Source of the DNA: Saprospiraceae bacterium
Lineage (GTDB): Bacteria; Bacteroidota; Bacteroidia; Chitinophagales; Saprospiraceae
Direction: 5' to 3'
DNA length: 41,811 nt
Assembly (NCBI GenBank): GCA_013214355.1
Contig: JABSSL010000107.1
Location: forward strand, 1 to 41,811
Made by a program: the position numbers and the translations under genes. Numbering within the stretch: the stretch's first letter is position 1; each line of letters opens with the position of its first letter. The notes under the pieces were generated by a model. The model was given only the letters and a program-made list of their open reading frames with translations. It did not search any database and was not told the origin of the DNA. Shown here in pieces: positions 8,517 to 19,400 of this stretch.

Positions 8517-9613
8517 CACAGTATTTCTACAAAGCGAATGTTATCGACATTAACCTCCAGGGGTAAATTCGAATCTTCTACATTGTTAAGGTGAATTTTG
8601 ATGGTCTTGATCTTTGCCGGATCGATCAGGACATCGTTTAGATCTTTAAATCGATTTAGGGGGAGGCTGATGTGTTTCCAGCCACTGCCCGAAACTTTGA
8701 TTTGATGAGTGAAATCGTTTCGCGAACCATCCTTTTCCAGCAGAACAATGAGGACATGCGTGTGATCCCGTCCATTACTATGCACATCCATCTCGAATAG
8801 GGTATTGCTGTTGTCCGTAGTGATTTGGAAGGTCTCAAATACATCGGTGTCCCAGGTGTGATTTTCTGCACCACCAATCCATCCAATGCCCAATTCGTCC
8901 CGACCACTGAGCTTCAGATAATTGCCATCTATGGGCGCGGGGTTGTTGTTCTGGACAGCTGTATTTCCATTTTGATCGATACTACCAACAAAGATCCACT
9001 TGTTGGTTTCTGCCCGGACACCATTGCCGTCGAAATCATTGACTAAGATGGTATTGGTGGAGAAAAACTGAATAGGAGAGCGTGCCACCCCACCATTAGC
9101 GACTACGGTAAGACTTCCTTTTTCAACACCTTCTGGCACTATTACCTCGATGGAGTCTTCGGATAGGGTCAGGATATTAGCTTGGATGCTGTCAAAGAAG
9201 TACACGGATACGGGGTCGAAAAAGTTCTCGCCGTAAATGGTTACCTGCTGACCAACGTCTGCTGATTCAGGCGTGAAGCCAAAAATCTCAGGTGGGTCAA
9301 GTGTTACTCGGAATTCGGTGTTGACCAACCCTCCTTCAGTTTCAAGAGAGACAATATGATTCCCTAGGGGGATGTTTTCTGGGATTCTGAATAGGAGGGC
9401 ATTATCGGAATTATAAGCGGTGTTGAAGTTGATGACTTGCTCACTGAATTTCATTTCAATGATATTGCCTAAGTTGACACCCTCAAAGGTTACCAAGGTA
9501 CCTGCCGGACCAAAGGAGGGCGTGATACTGATCAATTCAGGGGTTGGTGTTTCTTCGCAACTGGAAAAGTACATTCCAGCAATCAGCAATAATATGATAG
9601 GCTTGATTCTCAT
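8516..9613 (-). CDS. IPT/TIG-domain surface glycan-binding lipoprotein (SusE-position)
   Basis: 365-aa lipoprotein (MRIKPIILLLIAGMYFSSC, lipobox Cys19). Two successive IPT/TIG immunoglobulin-like domains are visible: ELISITPSFGPAGTLVTFEG (about 26-105) and PPEIFGFTPESADVGQQVTI (about 107-185). The C-terminal beta-sandwich (about 190-365) begins ILVNDFDGNG and ends LEVNVDNIRFVEIL, like the glycan-binding domain of SGBP-B-type proteins. These outer-membrane proteins capture polysaccharide next to a SusC/SusD transporter. The start is 22 bp after the susD stop, so co-transcription is expected. The exact ligand is unknown; xylan is inferred from the GH10 gene downstream. The gene ends inside a heptanucleotide repeat tract. 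Confidence 0.87.
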   Translation of the reverse strand: MRIKPIILLLIAGMYFSSCEETPTPELISITPSFGPAGTLVTFEGVNLGNIIEMKFSEQVINFNTAYNSDNALLFRIPENIPLGNHIVSLETEGGLVNTEFRVTLDPPEIFGFTPESADVGQQVTIYGENFFDPVSVYFFDSIQANILTLSEDSIEVIVPEGVEKGSLTVVANGGVARSPIQFFSTNTILVNDFDGNGVRAETNKWIFVGSIDQNGNTAVQNNNPAPIDGNYLKLSGRDELGIGWIGGAENHTWDTDVFETFQITTDNSNTLFEMDVHSNGRDHTHVLIVLLEKDGSRNDFTHQIKVSGSGWKHISLPLNRFKDLNDVLIDPAKIKTIKIHLNNVEDSNLPLEVNVDNIRFVEIL

Positions 9614-9635
9614 GACATTATCTATGGATGAGGCT

Positions 9636-11114
9636 TTAATAGCCTGGGTTTTGCGTAAGCTTAGGATTGATTTCTAGTTCACCACTAGGGATAGGGAAAA
9701 GCACGTGATGTTCCTGGATGTTCTTACCATGTAGGGTCAAGGTCTCTACTGCCTTACCCGTCCGCACGAGGTCAAACCAACGTTGGTTTTCGAAGGCTAG
9801 TTCTACGCGTCTTTCGTGCAACATTACCTCTCGATCTAGCTTTTCTAGCTTATCTAAGCCTGCTCTTTCGCGTACCTTATTGAAATAGAGTAAAGCCTCA
9901 GGAGAAGTAGTTTCTCCACCGGTAATCTCCATCAGGGCCTCTGCATAGATGAGCAGTACATCCGCATAGCGGAGCACATGAGCATTAATGGGGGTGCTCA
10001 TGAAGCATACATTGCTAGCAGAACCAACGACATATTTCTTGATGTTGACAGCACTGGCAGAGGCACCACCTTGTGGATAAGTATAGCCCCCGTCCTCCGG
10101 ATTGATGGTGGGGTAGAAGGTGTTTGGAGTCATGATGGTAACATCCTTACGCAGATCACCATTTTCAAAAGCATCAGTTATAGTGGTATTGGGGTTATTG
10201 TTGACAGGGCTGGTCGGGATGTGTGAACCCCAGCCATCTCTGTCTTTGGTAATTCCCTCTCCCCAAGGAGCGTAGAAGGCCTGCCTTGAATTTCCCGTAC
10301 CAAAAGCTGCACAACCAGTGAATTGGACCTCAAATATCGATTCTTTGTTGTTGTCTGCCGTAGACAGTTCCCAGTTGTCCGCATAATTCTCCATCAAAGC
10401 GTAGATCCCTAAGTCGATGACCGCCTTGGCCCGATCTCGTGCCTGACCAAACTCCCTTCTGGTTAGGTGCACCTTGGCCAGAATGCCCATAGCAGCGCCC
10501 TTAGAAGCACGGCCCAGATCTTGTCCTGTCCATACTTTGGGCAGGTGTTCGGCTGCAAAACTTAAATCTTCTTTGATCAGTGAGTAAACATCGTTGATGT
10601 TAGACCGGGGAAAAAGGAGGTCCTGGTCGTAAGAAGGAGGCGTAGTGATTAAGGGGATGGCTCCGAAGATGCGCACTAGGTCAAAATAGGCAAGAGCTCT
10701 CAGAAATCGAGCTTCCCCTGCAAAGGCATTCTTTTGGGCTTCATCAATATCTGTATTGCCTAGTTTATCCAGCACTACATTAGCATACGTAATTTGTCGA
10801 TAATGGATGGCCCAAAAAGCCCCAACGGGTGGCGTATCCCCGTTTACTGTAAAGTTGTCGATGGGGGAGAATTCTGGGTCAGTGCCGCCAGGCTGACCAT
10901 TGTCCGAAGGGACTTCTAACATCATCCAACCTTTCCCGGTCCAGTCAATGTCTTGCATAGGGGCGTAAGCAGCCAAGATGGCGCTGTTGATATCGCTGGC
11001 TGAACGATAGAAGTTGTCGGTGGTCAACTGATCCAATGGTTGCTTGTCCAGGATGGATTCGCAGGACATCAAAAGCATGGCTGAGACCAGTAGTGGTGTA
11101 TAGATTTTCATCAT
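9636..11114 (-). CDS. SusD/RagB-family nutrient-binding outer-membrane lipoprotein
   Basis: SusD homologue that forms the hinged lid on its SusC partner and binds oligosaccharide at the cell surface. Seen: lipobox LLMSC (Cys18); the N-terminal DKQPLDQLTTDNFY typical of RagB/SusD; TPR-like helices with AFAGEARFLRALAYFDLVRIFGAIPLIT, the hallmark of the family; and the C-terminal SusD domain with LRYADVLLIYAEAL, FNKVRERAGL, LHERRVELAFENQRWFDLVR and FPIPSGELEINPKLTQNPGY. Length 492 aa is standard. It starts 18 bp after the susC stop, in the usual susC-susD order. Start could be the second Met. Substrate inferred to be xylan-derived from locus context. Confidence 0.95.
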   Translation of the reverse strand: MMKIYTPLLVSAMLLMSCESILDKQPLDQLTTDNFYRSASDINSAILAAYAPMQDIDWTGKGWMMLEVPSDNGQPGGTDPEFSPIDNFTVNGDTPPVGAFWAIHYRQITYANVVLDKLGNTDIDEAQKNAFAGEARFLRALAYFDLVRIFGAIPLITTPPSYDQDLLFPRSNINDVYSLIKEDLSFAAEHLPKVWTGQDLGRASKGAAMGILAKVHLTRREFGQARDRAKAVIDLGIYALMENYADNWELSTADNNKESIFEVQFTGCAAFGTGNSRQAFYAPWGEGITKDRDGWGSHIPTSPVNNNPNTTITDAFENGDLRKDVTIMTPNTFYPTINPEDGGYTYPQGGASASAVNIKKYVVGSASNVCFMSTPINAHVLRYADVLLIYAEALMEITGGETTSPEALLYFNKVRERAGLDKLEKLDREVMLHERRVELAFENQRWFDLVRTGKAVETLTLHGKNIQEHHVLFPIPSGELEINPKLTQNPGY

Positions 11115-11132
11115 TGCTCTGCTGCTATTGGA

Positions 11133-14100
11133 TTAAAAAGTGGCATTGATTCCAAAGGTGTAGGAACGGGAGGTCGGATATCTTCCATTCTCCACTCCAT
11201 TGACCAATGGGTTTTGGTTAAAGGAACCAATTTCAGGGTCGTAACCCGAGTAGTTGGTCCAAGTGGCTAGGTTCTGTGTACTTACGTAGATTCTTAGGCT
11301 TTGAATTGACCAGCGCGCAGCTGTCAGCTTTGGTAGGCTGTAGCCCAGGGTAATATTTCGGAGCCGGATGAAAGAGCCATCTTCCACAAAACGGCTGGAA
11401 ATTCGTCGATTGAAATTGGGGTCGGTGTGGGTAGCCCTTGGGACCTCAGCACTAGGATTGCTATTTCGGTATCTGAGATCTACGACCTGTGCTTGATTAA
11501 CTAATCCAGCCATGCCTTCTATATCTCTTCGAATCAAATTGAGGATTTCATTACCGTAGACACCCTGCACGAATATGTTTAGGTCAAAGCCCTTATAGCT
11601 GAGGTCATTGGTGAGATTGAGGGTGAAATCTGGATGTGGGCTTCCGAGGAAGGTTTGGTCTAAATCATTGATAATACCATCTTGATTTAAATCGGCAAAT
11701 TTAATGTCACCGGCACGCGTTCCATCATTTTGAAATGGACTTTCACTCACTTCGGCCTGATCTTGGAAAATTCCTTCCATGACATACCCAAAGAACTGGC
11801 CGATCGGTTGGCCCTCTTCGGTGCGCGTTACGGGAAGTCGTTGTACTAATCCCACTAGATTACCAGTCGAGCCCAAGCTGATGACTTCATTGCGATTCAC
11901 AGAAAAGTTTAGGCCGGTACGCCAATTCACTTTACCACTCATGTTCTGTGTCCTCAAAGTAAGTTCCAAGCCGCGGTTTTCAATTTCACCAATGTTTACG
12001 AAGGGTGGATTGAGCCCGCCTGCCGTCCCAGGAATCAAGGCAGGTAAGAGCATTCCGTCCGCTTTTTTGACATAATAATCTAGAATGACTTCAAATCGAT
12101 TATTGAAAAGCCCTAGATCCACGCCAATGTTGGTTTGGACGGAGGATTCCCATTTAACATCTGGATTAGCGATGTTATCTGGTGCAAAGCTGGTGATCAA
12201 CTGATCGCCTAGAACCGTATTGATGGACCTGAGGTTAGCACTGTAGGAATAGAGTCCAATTTCTTGATTACCTACGGCTCCATATCCAATCCTAAACTTG
12301 AGGTTACTGAGGTCTTTGAAGGACTTGAAGAAATCCTCGGAAGAAGCCCGCCAGGCAAAGGCTGCAGAAGGAAAGACTCCATAACGATTGTTAGCTCCAA
12401 AACGTGAGGAGCCATCCACACGAACTGTTCCCGTTAGTAGATAGCGGTCTTTGTAGGCATAATTCAAACGGCCGAAGTAGGATAGAAGTGCCCAATGCCC
12501 TGCGCCGCCATTATTTTGTTGCTGGCCGGCATCTCCTAAGGCAATCTGTCGCAGATCATTAGTCGGTAGGTTTTCCCGCGATGCAAACAGAAATTCGTAT
12601 CTCCCTTCCTGCACCTCAAACCCTCCTAGGGCCGTTACATTGTGATTTTCGCCGATTTTTTTGTTAAAAGTGAGTAAGTGTTTGTTGATCCAGAATATAC
12701 TATTGTTGAGGCTTCGGCGAACACCTGATTTTCCAAAGAAGTTTCCCCGTTCAAAGGACGGGAAAAAGGTATTGTGATTGGAATAGACTATATCGCTACC
12801 AAATTCCGTACGATATTTCAACCAAGGGAATAAATCCAACTCTGCATATACGTTAGCGAGCACGCGGACCTTGGTGTTGACATCTTCCGTTTCTAGGGCC
12901 CGGGCAACAGGATTGTCGAAGGATAAGGTGATCTCTTCCTGCGGTCCGGCAAAGGAACCATCAACATTGCGGATGGGTGCATTGGGAACCATTAATAGGG
13001 CCGTGTAAATTACACCACTACTGTTATCGTTGAACGTGATGTTTTCATTGGTTCGACTAACCAGCAGGCTATTGCCAATTCGTAGTCGATCAGAGAATTT
13101 ATGATCGATATTAATCTTGGCTGATATTCGGGAGAAGTCAGAGCCAATAACGATTCCTTCCTTATGGTGATAGCCACCGGAAAGGGCAAAGGTTGTTTTT
13201 TCGGATCCGCCGGTGATGGTCAACTGGTAATTCTGCATACCTGCTTCCCGGAATACAGCATCTTGCCAATCCGTACCTGCACCCAATAGCTCAAGATTTT
13301 CAAACTCTTCAATTGGGGCCCAACCGATATCATTATAGTAGTCGGCATACTGGCGGAGATTCATGACCGGAATCTTCATAGAGATTTCTTGCAGACCGTA
13401 GAAGCTTTCAAAGCTGATGTTAGATCGTCCCTTTGTTCCGCGTTTGGTCGTAATCAAAACGACTCCATTGGCTGCTCGTGCACCATAGATAGCCGTGGCG
13501 GATGCATCTTTGAGGATCTCAATGGATTCAATATCGCTTGGGTTGATGGTGTTCAGTGCGTTCGGGTTTTGCCCTCCACCGTCCAATTCGGCAAAGTTGC
13601 TAGAGGTACCTTGATTGTCATTAACGACTGGTATTCCATCAATAACGTAGAGGGGTTCAGCTGTTAGGGTAGAGCCAATGCCTCGGATGCGAATAGACAC
13701 GGCACCTCCGGGGGACCCAGAATTTTGGGTAACTAGAACACCGGCGGCTCGTCCCTGTAAAGCTTGATCTAATCCTGTCGCGGGGAGTTGCTTCAGTTCT
13801 TTTTCTGTAACGGAAGATAAGGCCCCCGTGAGATCACTTCTCTTCTGTGAACCGTACCCCACCACTACCACTTCCTCCAACTGAGTAGCATCACTATTGA
13901 GACTAATGTCAATTCTGGTGCGCTTCCGAACGGGGACAGTTTGAGAGATATAACCGATATAACTGAATAGCAAAGTAGAATTGTCTTCCACGTCGATGCT
14001 ATAACGCCCATCCAAATCGGTTGCCGTACCCAGCCCCGATTTACTGTCTGTGATATTTACGCCAATGAGTGGCTCGCCAGTCTCGGTATCCGTAATCAAT

Positions 14101-14543
14101 CCTGACACTTCTATTACAGCAACCTTCGGAGCGGAAGGCGATACATTGGTGGGAAAATTAGAGGAGGTTTTTTTCTTTTTAACGGGTGCAGCAGCTGGCT
14201 TAATGATGTAATTATTGTTGCCAACCTTCCGAAAGTCCAGCTGAAAAGGAGCCAATATTTTGCGTAAAATCTGCTCTAAGCTACTTCCCCTAAGGTTGGA
14301 GCTTTTCACCCATTTTCCTTTTACCTGTTCGGGGTCAAAAAGTAGATTGGCATTATGTTCTTTGGCTAGGGAATTTAGCGCTACATCTAAAGTCACGTTG
14401 CTGTCTCGGGTGCCGCTCTCATAGCTGGTGAAGCTAGCTTGTCCTACTAGTTCCGCAAAGGTAAGTAGTAGGAGCAGCGCAGGAAGGAATAGTCGTGGCC
14501 CCCACCATCTGCTTGTTTTTGTTTGTTGTACTTGTTGTTCCAT
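11133..14543 (-). CDS. SusC/RagA TonB-dependent transporter with STN signalling domain
   Basis: Outer-membrane TonB-dependent importer of oligosaccharides that also signals to FecR. Order: basic N-terminus and signal sequence (about 1-36); STN (secretin/TonB short N-terminal) domain about 50-115, in which VALNSLAKEHNANLLFDPEQ is recognisable; a Lys/Ser linker; carboxypeptidase-regulatory-like domain about 145-225 (GLITDTETGEPLIGVNI); TonB-box-like LEEVVVVGYGSQKR at 222-235; plug domain about 236-350 with YVIDGIPV and ILKDASATAIYGARAANGVVLITTKRG; then a 22-strand barrel ending YTFGINATF. The STN domain sets it apart from the second SusC in this window and fits the sigma/FecR pair immediately upstream (23 bp gap to fecR). 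Start ATG follows directly. 1136 aa is normal for an STN-bearing SusC. Confidence 0.96.
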   Translation of the reverse strand: MEQQVQQTKTSRWWGPRLFLPALLLLLTFAELVGQASFTSYESGTRDSNVTLDVALNSLAKEHNANLLFDPEQVKGKWVKSSNLRGSSLEQILRKILAPFQLDFRKVGNNNYIIKPAAAPVKKKKTSSNFPTNVSPSAPKVAVIEVSGLITDTETGEPLIGVNITDSKSGLGTATDLDGRYSIDVEDNSTLLFSYIGYISQTVPVRKRTRIDISLNSDATQLEEVVVVGYGSQKRSDLTGALSSVTEKELKQLPATGLDQALQGRAAGVLVTQNSGSPGGAVSIRIRGIGSTLTAEPLYVIDGIPVVNDNQGTSSNFAELDGGGQNPNALNTINPSDIESIEILKDASATAIYGARAANGVVLITTKRGTKGRSNISFESFYGLQEISMKIPVMNLRQYADYYNDIGWAPIEEFENLELLGAGTDWQDAVFREAGMQNYQLTITGGSEKTTFALSGGYHHKEGIVIGSDFSRISAKINIDHKFSDRLRIGNSLLVSRTNENITFNDNSSGVIYTALLMVPNAPIRNVDGSFAGPQEEITLSFDNPVARALETEDVNTKVRVLANVYAELDLFPWLKYRTEFGSDIVYSNHNTFFPSFERGNFFGKSGVRRSLNNSIFWINKHLLTFNKKIGENHNVTALGGFEVQEGRYEFLFASRENLPTNDLRQIALGDAGQQQNNGGAGHWALLSYFGRLNYAYKDRYLLTGTVRVDGSSRFGANNRYGVFPSAAFAWRASSEDFFKSFKDLSNLKFRIGYGAVGNQEIGLYSYSANLRSINTVLGDQLITSFAPDNIANPDVKWESSVQTNIGVDLGLFNNRFEVILDYYVKKADGMLLPALIPGTAGGLNPPFVNIGEIENRGLELTLRTQNMSGKVNWRTGLNFSVNRNEVISLGSTGNLVGLVQRLPVTRTEEGQPIGQFFGYVMEGIFQDQAEVSESPFQNDGTRAGDIKFADLNQDGIINDLDQTFLGSPHPDFTLNLTNDLSYKGFDLNIFVQGVYGNEILNLIRRDIEGMAGLVNQAQVVDLRYRNSNPSAEVPRATHTDPNFNRRISSRFVEDGSFIRLRNITLGYSLPKLTAARWSIQSLRIYVSTQNLATWTNYSGYDPEIGSFNQNPLVNGVENGRYPTSRSYTFGINATF

Positions 14544-14566
14544 AAACTACGTTGTGAGGATTTGGC

Positions 14567-15556
14567 TTACTTGATCCAGATCGTATTCTCTTCTTTTCGT
14601 ATATCTAGACCATAGATCTCTGTGAGTGCAGTCAAAAGAATGTCTACCTCATTGATAGGTAGAGTAGCTGTAAGTTTTCGGTTAAGTACCGCAGGATTGT
14701 CAATTTGTACTTCTAATCCCATATTCTCCTCTAGCATATCAATGACCTTGGAAATGGAGGTGTTGTCTAAGACCAATTTTCTATTGCGCCAGGAAGTATA
14801 TAGCTCTAAGTTGACATCTTGCGAGATTTGGGTAACCTCTCCATTATGGAGCTCGATTACGTCATTGGGCTCCATCTGATGCTTAGCGTATGAGGTATTT
14901 AGGCTGACTTTGCCCGTAGCCAAGGCCACGATGATATCCTCTTTTCTTTGGTATACATTGAATGAAGTACCTAAAACTTGCACGCTTGCTTCCTCCGCAT
15001 GAACGTGAAATTCCGCTCCCCCGATTTTGGGATTCTTTCTCACGTCAAAGAAGGCCTCCCCTTCCATCCAGACTTCACGGTCTTGATCCTTGCTCCAATC
15101 GGCCTGATATCTAATTTTTGAGTTACTATTTAAGGTGACGAAAGAGCTATCAGGTAGGTATACTTCTCGCAATTGTCCGTAATCTGTCTCCACTACTACC
15201 CAGCTAGGTTCCGGGGATCTGAGCAAAGGTAGGACCACGATTAAAGCTAATATTGCAGCAGCTACGGCAGCGGCTGCATACCATCTTCGTCTGATTTTGA
15301 TTACTCTCCCTTTTTCGCGACGGTGATTGATTTCTTGCTTTAGGTCTTTTAAGGCCGCTTGTGTTTCCTCTGCCTGGATACCCAGCGACAGTCGCTCCAA
15401 TAAGGTTTTTGCCGCATTGATTTCGTCTAACTTTTCCGGGTGTTCTTCTATCCAACGCGTCCAAAATTTTACTGCATCTGGCTGTTGATGTAGGAAGAAA
15501 TCCTGAAAGGATTCATTGGCAGCAAAATCTTCTGCACTAAAGGTGGTGTAATTCAT
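14567..15556 (-). CDS. FecR-family anti-sigma factor
   Basis: Inner-membrane anti-sigma regulator. Residues 1-90 form a cytoplasmic, mostly helical region that should hold the ECF sigma factor; a single membrane segment lies about 92-113 (YAAAAVAAAILALIVVLPLL) after a basic RRR stop; the periplasmic FecR domain is about 125-215 (YGQLREVYLPDSSFVTLNSNSKIRY, EVWMEGEAFFDV, VLGTSFNVY, GKVSL); and the C-terminal DUF4974-type domain is about 255-329 and resembles an STN fold that would contact the SusC STN domain. Length 329 aa is typical. Order sigma-FecR-SusC is the standard trans-envelope signalling arrangement for Bacteroidota glycan loci. It is 165 bp downstream of the sigma gene, and a hairpin lies in that gap. 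Confidence 0.95.
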   Translation of the reverse strand: MNYTTFSAEDFAANESFQDFFLHQQPDAVKFWTRWIEEHPEKLDEINAAKTLLERLSLGIQAEETQAALKDLKQEINHRREKGRVIKIRRRWYAAAAVAAAILALIVVLPLLRSPEPSWVVVETDYGQLREVYLPDSSFVTLNSNSKIRYQADWSKDQDREVWMEGEAFFDVRKNPKIGGAEFHVHAEEASVQVLGTSFNVYQRKEDIIVALATGKVSLNTSYAKHQMEPNDVIELHNGEVTQISQDVNLELYTSWRNRKLVLDNTSISKVIDMLEENMGLEVQIDNPAVLNRKLTATLPINEVDILLTALTEIYGLDIRKEENTIWIK

Positions 15557-15570
15557 AAAAAAGTTTGGTC

Positions 15571-15589
15571 TTTGGTACTAAGTGCCAAA
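15571..15589. promoter_or_regulatory. Hairpin in the sigma-fecR gap
   Basis: TTTGGTAC (15571-15578) can pair with GTGCCAAA (15582-15589), with one G-T wobble and a 3-nt loop, starting 15 bp upstream of the fecR start. It could be a processing or attenuation hairpin between the sigma gene and fecR-susC, or an operator. The role is not shown by sequence. Confidence 0.35.
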
Positions 15590-15721
15590 CCTTCTCTTTT
15601 TTTACCACGGAATTTTTGACTTTTTTTCAAAAAAACACAGGAGGGTTGTTTAAGTGTTTGTAAATCAGTATTTTGGAGAAAAATATTTATGTGTGAAATA
15701 GGAGCCTCGGAGTGGTGCGGC

Positions 15722-16282
15722 TTAGGGAAGGAGTAATAAAAGGGAGATAAGTAGGGTGTCCTTCAAGGACTTTATTGCCCGGTGAATTTGGTTGTACACT
15801 GTTCTTTTTTGTGTATCGGTCTTGTCCGCAATTTGTTCATAGCTTAGACCTTCAAAAAAACGGAGCTGGATCATTTCCCGTTGTTTTTGAGTGAGTTGGT
15901 TTAGGGCTGACGCAAGTTGCCTTTGCCGTTCCTGATCTTCCTGTTGCTGAATCAGGAGACTTTCATAAGAAGGACTAGATCCCGACAGCGTTTCCCCTTG
16001 AGTTTGTAATCCATCAGAACGCAGGCGCTTCAGTAACTTTCTTTTTAGGATTTGTTGAAGATAAGCACGAGGATGCTGAACGGTAGGCAAGGTTTTTCTT
16101 TTGTCCCAAATATCTAGAAAAACCTCTTGAATGATGTCTTTGACCAGGGCCTTGTCATTGCGGATGGATAAACCAAAAATAAGCATAGGCGCAAAGTGCT
16201 TTTCAAAGAGTCGATCGAAACTCTGTTCATCTCCTCTAACCATTTTGGTCCATAGTGCTTCTTCTGGTATCTGATCCTGCAT
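15722..16282 (-). CDS. ECF RNA polymerase sigma factor (FecI/SigW-like, PUL type)
   Basis: Sigma-70 family, extracytoplasmic function, 186 aa. Region 2 is about 22-90 (FDRLFEKHFAPMLIFGLSI..., DIIQEVFLDIWDKR, HPRAYLQQILKRKLL); region 4 is about 122-175 (LNQLTQKQREMIQLRFFEGL, SYEQIADKTDTQKRTVYNQIHRAIKSLK), the helix-turn-helix for the -35 element. No region 3 or 1.1, as expected for ECF factors. It should activate the downstream fecR-susC-susD genes when FecR releases it on glycan uptake. The C-terminus ends with a run of Leu (SLLLLLP), which is slightly odd for a soluble protein but short. Upstream (129 bp) is the stop of the propeller/dockerin-like protein gene on the same strand. Confidence 0.95.
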   Translation of the reverse strand: MQDQIPEEALWTKMVRGDEQSFDRLFEKHFAPMLIFGLSIRNDKALVKDIIQEVFLDIWDKRKTLPTVQHPRAYLQQILKRKLLKRLRSDGLQTQGETLSGSSPSYESLLIQQQEDQERQRQLASALNQLTQKQREMIQLRFFEGLSYEQIADKTDTQKRTVYNQIHRAIKSLKDTLLISLLLLLP

Positions 16283-16410
16283 TTTTCCCTATGATGAGTA
16301 CCTAGTAGCTGAGCAATAAGCGGTAAACCCCTTAGCTCGAAAACTCATCTAAAGGTATAAAAAAACGAAAACTTGGAAATTTAGCATGCCAAACACTAAG
16401 ACCTCATAAA

Positions 16411-19400
16411 CTAATGTGCCAGTAGCTTTCCAACTTGAATTTTCTGCCCCGTCTGGTCTAGGATCTGGTAGAAATACAAGCCTGCCGTCCTAAGATCCAG
16501 GGATATCTGGTTCTTTAAAGCAAATCGATCTAACAAGGAGCCATTGGGACCAAAAAGTAAGAGTTGCCCTTCGATTTCTTTAGTATCCAGGAAGATCTTG
16601 GATTGTCCCAGAGGCAATAGACTAGGGTATATTCTGATTGAATTGGGTTGTAAGCTGGAAACAGTTGAAATCTGATCGGATACTACTAATGTACTCTGTT
16701 TTCCTTCGATAGGACGTTGAAATCCATTGCTGGTAATTCCCATTACCTCGTCAATCCTCAGTTGCCAATCCTTGACATTTGAGTTGGGAAGACTTAGCTC
16801 CAGCTGGCCAATAGTTCCCTGACCAGATTGTCCTTGTCCATCCGTTCTACTGAGTGCGACGGCGATGATCGAGGCGGCATCATCTGCTCTAAGGAACGCT
16901 AAAGGGGCCTCATTTTCTAGTAACCATCCACTAGTGGAGGACAATGAAGCGGTAGTCTCCACCCCAAATCGACTATCTAGGTGTAAGTTGAATCGTAAGC
17001 CATGAAGATCGGCAATAGGACTTTCTGTGGAACCTAAGACTAGGTCGGCCATGACCTTGCCTCCTGCGGGTAGGGAGTCTTGACTAAACACTAATTTTAA
17101 ATCGGGCAAATCTCCTGGCGAGAGTCCTTTGGCTAAGGGATGCTTGAAATCATAGTTCTCATTTATAACCTCCAGGTCTATTTCTTCTACCAAACCATTG
17201 CCGTCGCAGTCAGCATGTTTGTGATTCAGTCCATCTGGGTAAAAGCTCGGCCAATCCTCGCTATTTTGAGCCTCCCAAAAGATTGTCGGACTTGATCTCG
17301 CAGGACCCGCCTTTCCGATGGCAAGCCCTAAGCTTAAAATATCGTCTGTATTCACGAGGCCATCTGAATTCGTATCCCCAGGCCAAACCCGATTTGGGAA
17401 TTTCACCCCGTTTGGATTGTGTAAGAAAATCCCTTCTTCATTATTGGCTACCCACAAGTTGCCAGCTTCATCCTTGCTGATGGCACTGATACCCGAAAAG
17501 GTATCGATGGGAACTTCACTAAAATCCATCCAGTTGTAGTCCTGTCCGTTGTATTCAAGCATTCTCGTGGGACTAGAAGAACCAAGGTATACCGATTGGC
17601 TTTGCTCATCGTAGTATATGCACCGATAGCCAAAAACAGGGTTGCCGTTGGCATCGTTTGGAGTATGCACTTCTACTTCGACAAAGTCTTTGGTAAAAGC
17701 AAAGCCACCATTGGTGCCAGTAAACCAGACGCCCCCACCGGGTGCTGCTGCTAAGTGGGTGACATTCGCCGGAACCGGATTTTGTAGGCGGTCAAAAGTC
17801 CGCCAGTTATTTCCGTCATAAGCACTTAAAATACCGTAAGAAGGATTGGTAGGCGCAGAACTACCTACCCAAAGCGTTCCTTGATCATCCAGCTCTAGAT
17901 CCCAGATGTGATAACCCATATTATAGCTGGCGAATTCCTCCAGGTACGTGGGGGTAAAATATTCCCAACCACCAGTGGCAGGTCGATAGAAAGCCAATCC
18001 TCCCGCGGCGTCCTGCCCTGAGCCACCATTGCCCAAGGCTCGACTACCATTGGTGGCAATCCATAAGCCCCCTCGCTCCATATCATATTCCAAGGCTGTT
18101 ACAATCGGGTAGGGCAGTCGGTTTTGGATGTTTTCTAGATGGACAAAAGTATTTTCTTCGTAATAGTATAATCCATTTTGAGTGGCTAGGTAGACTTCTC
18201 CATTCGGTCCAAGTGCGAAATCTCTTGCTTCATTCTCCAGAAAAGTATTTTCCTGTAAGAGGGAGGCCTGCCAGCGCCCATCAGCCGTTATAGCAATTCC
18301 ACGATCCTCGAGACCGATGTAGCAGTTGCCATCTGATTCACAATTCATAGCCCAAACTCGATTGCCATGCAACCCATCCGACACGAAGGAATGAACTACT
18401 TCCCATCCGTCTGGATTTAGCCGTCCTACTTCGCCGTTTGCCATGGTCCAGAGTGCCCCATTGGGGGCTCGATAGAGTTGCCGATACCGGGTGAAGGTAA
18501 AGGGGCCATCTTCCGTTTTAACCGCCTCGAATTCATCGATGATTGGATCATAATGTAACAACTCGGTTTGAGCACCGATCCATACTTGGTTGCTAGAATC
18601 AATATCGATCGATAGAAGAGTGTTATTTCTGAACGGAGCGGTGCTTGCATCGATTTGGACGTAGGAAGTGTCTTGTAGATCAATGATCAACAAGCCTTTT
18701 TTGGCTGAGGCAGCCCAAATTTTGCCACTTGTATCTATGGCCATATCGCGCAGAGCTGCTGGGAAAATAGTACCTGATACCCCAAATAGCGGATCGCGGA
18801 TATTGTATACCCATTCGTTTCCATCGTATTGCCCAATGCCATCAAACCCGAACGGTCCTGAACCATCTAGCTTTGCGTAGTCGAAGGTAGCCCAAATTGT
18901 ACTATCGGCTGCTCGTTCAATATTACGTACATACCTAGAGGGCAAAGTGGGATACGTATTGAAGGTCCAAGTACCATTTACATACTTGTGAAAACCATTG
19001 TTGGAAGCGACGAAAAAGCTATCTTTGGTGATAGCGATAACGTCATTGACTCCGTTGAAAGGGACCTGCCAGGAAAGTTCTTCCCAATTTTCGTTCACTT
19101 TTCTAAATAGACCTTCTTCCGCCGCTACATAAAGATCATTGTCTTCATCCATGCTTAGCCCAAAGACTTTCTGGAAAGGAATACTACTGTTTTCTGGGGT
19201 GTAGGTTACCCAGCGACCTTTATGGTACAAGGATAGGCCACCATCAGAGCCATACCATTCTTTTCCTTCTTGATCAATGAAAAGAACATTGATTTCTGGG
19301 ACGTACTGTGCTGCGGCAATTCCAGAGAAATTGGTTTTGATCTGATACCATTCTTGACCAAATAAAACAATAGGGAAAAGGCAGAGAAAGAGTAGAGAGA

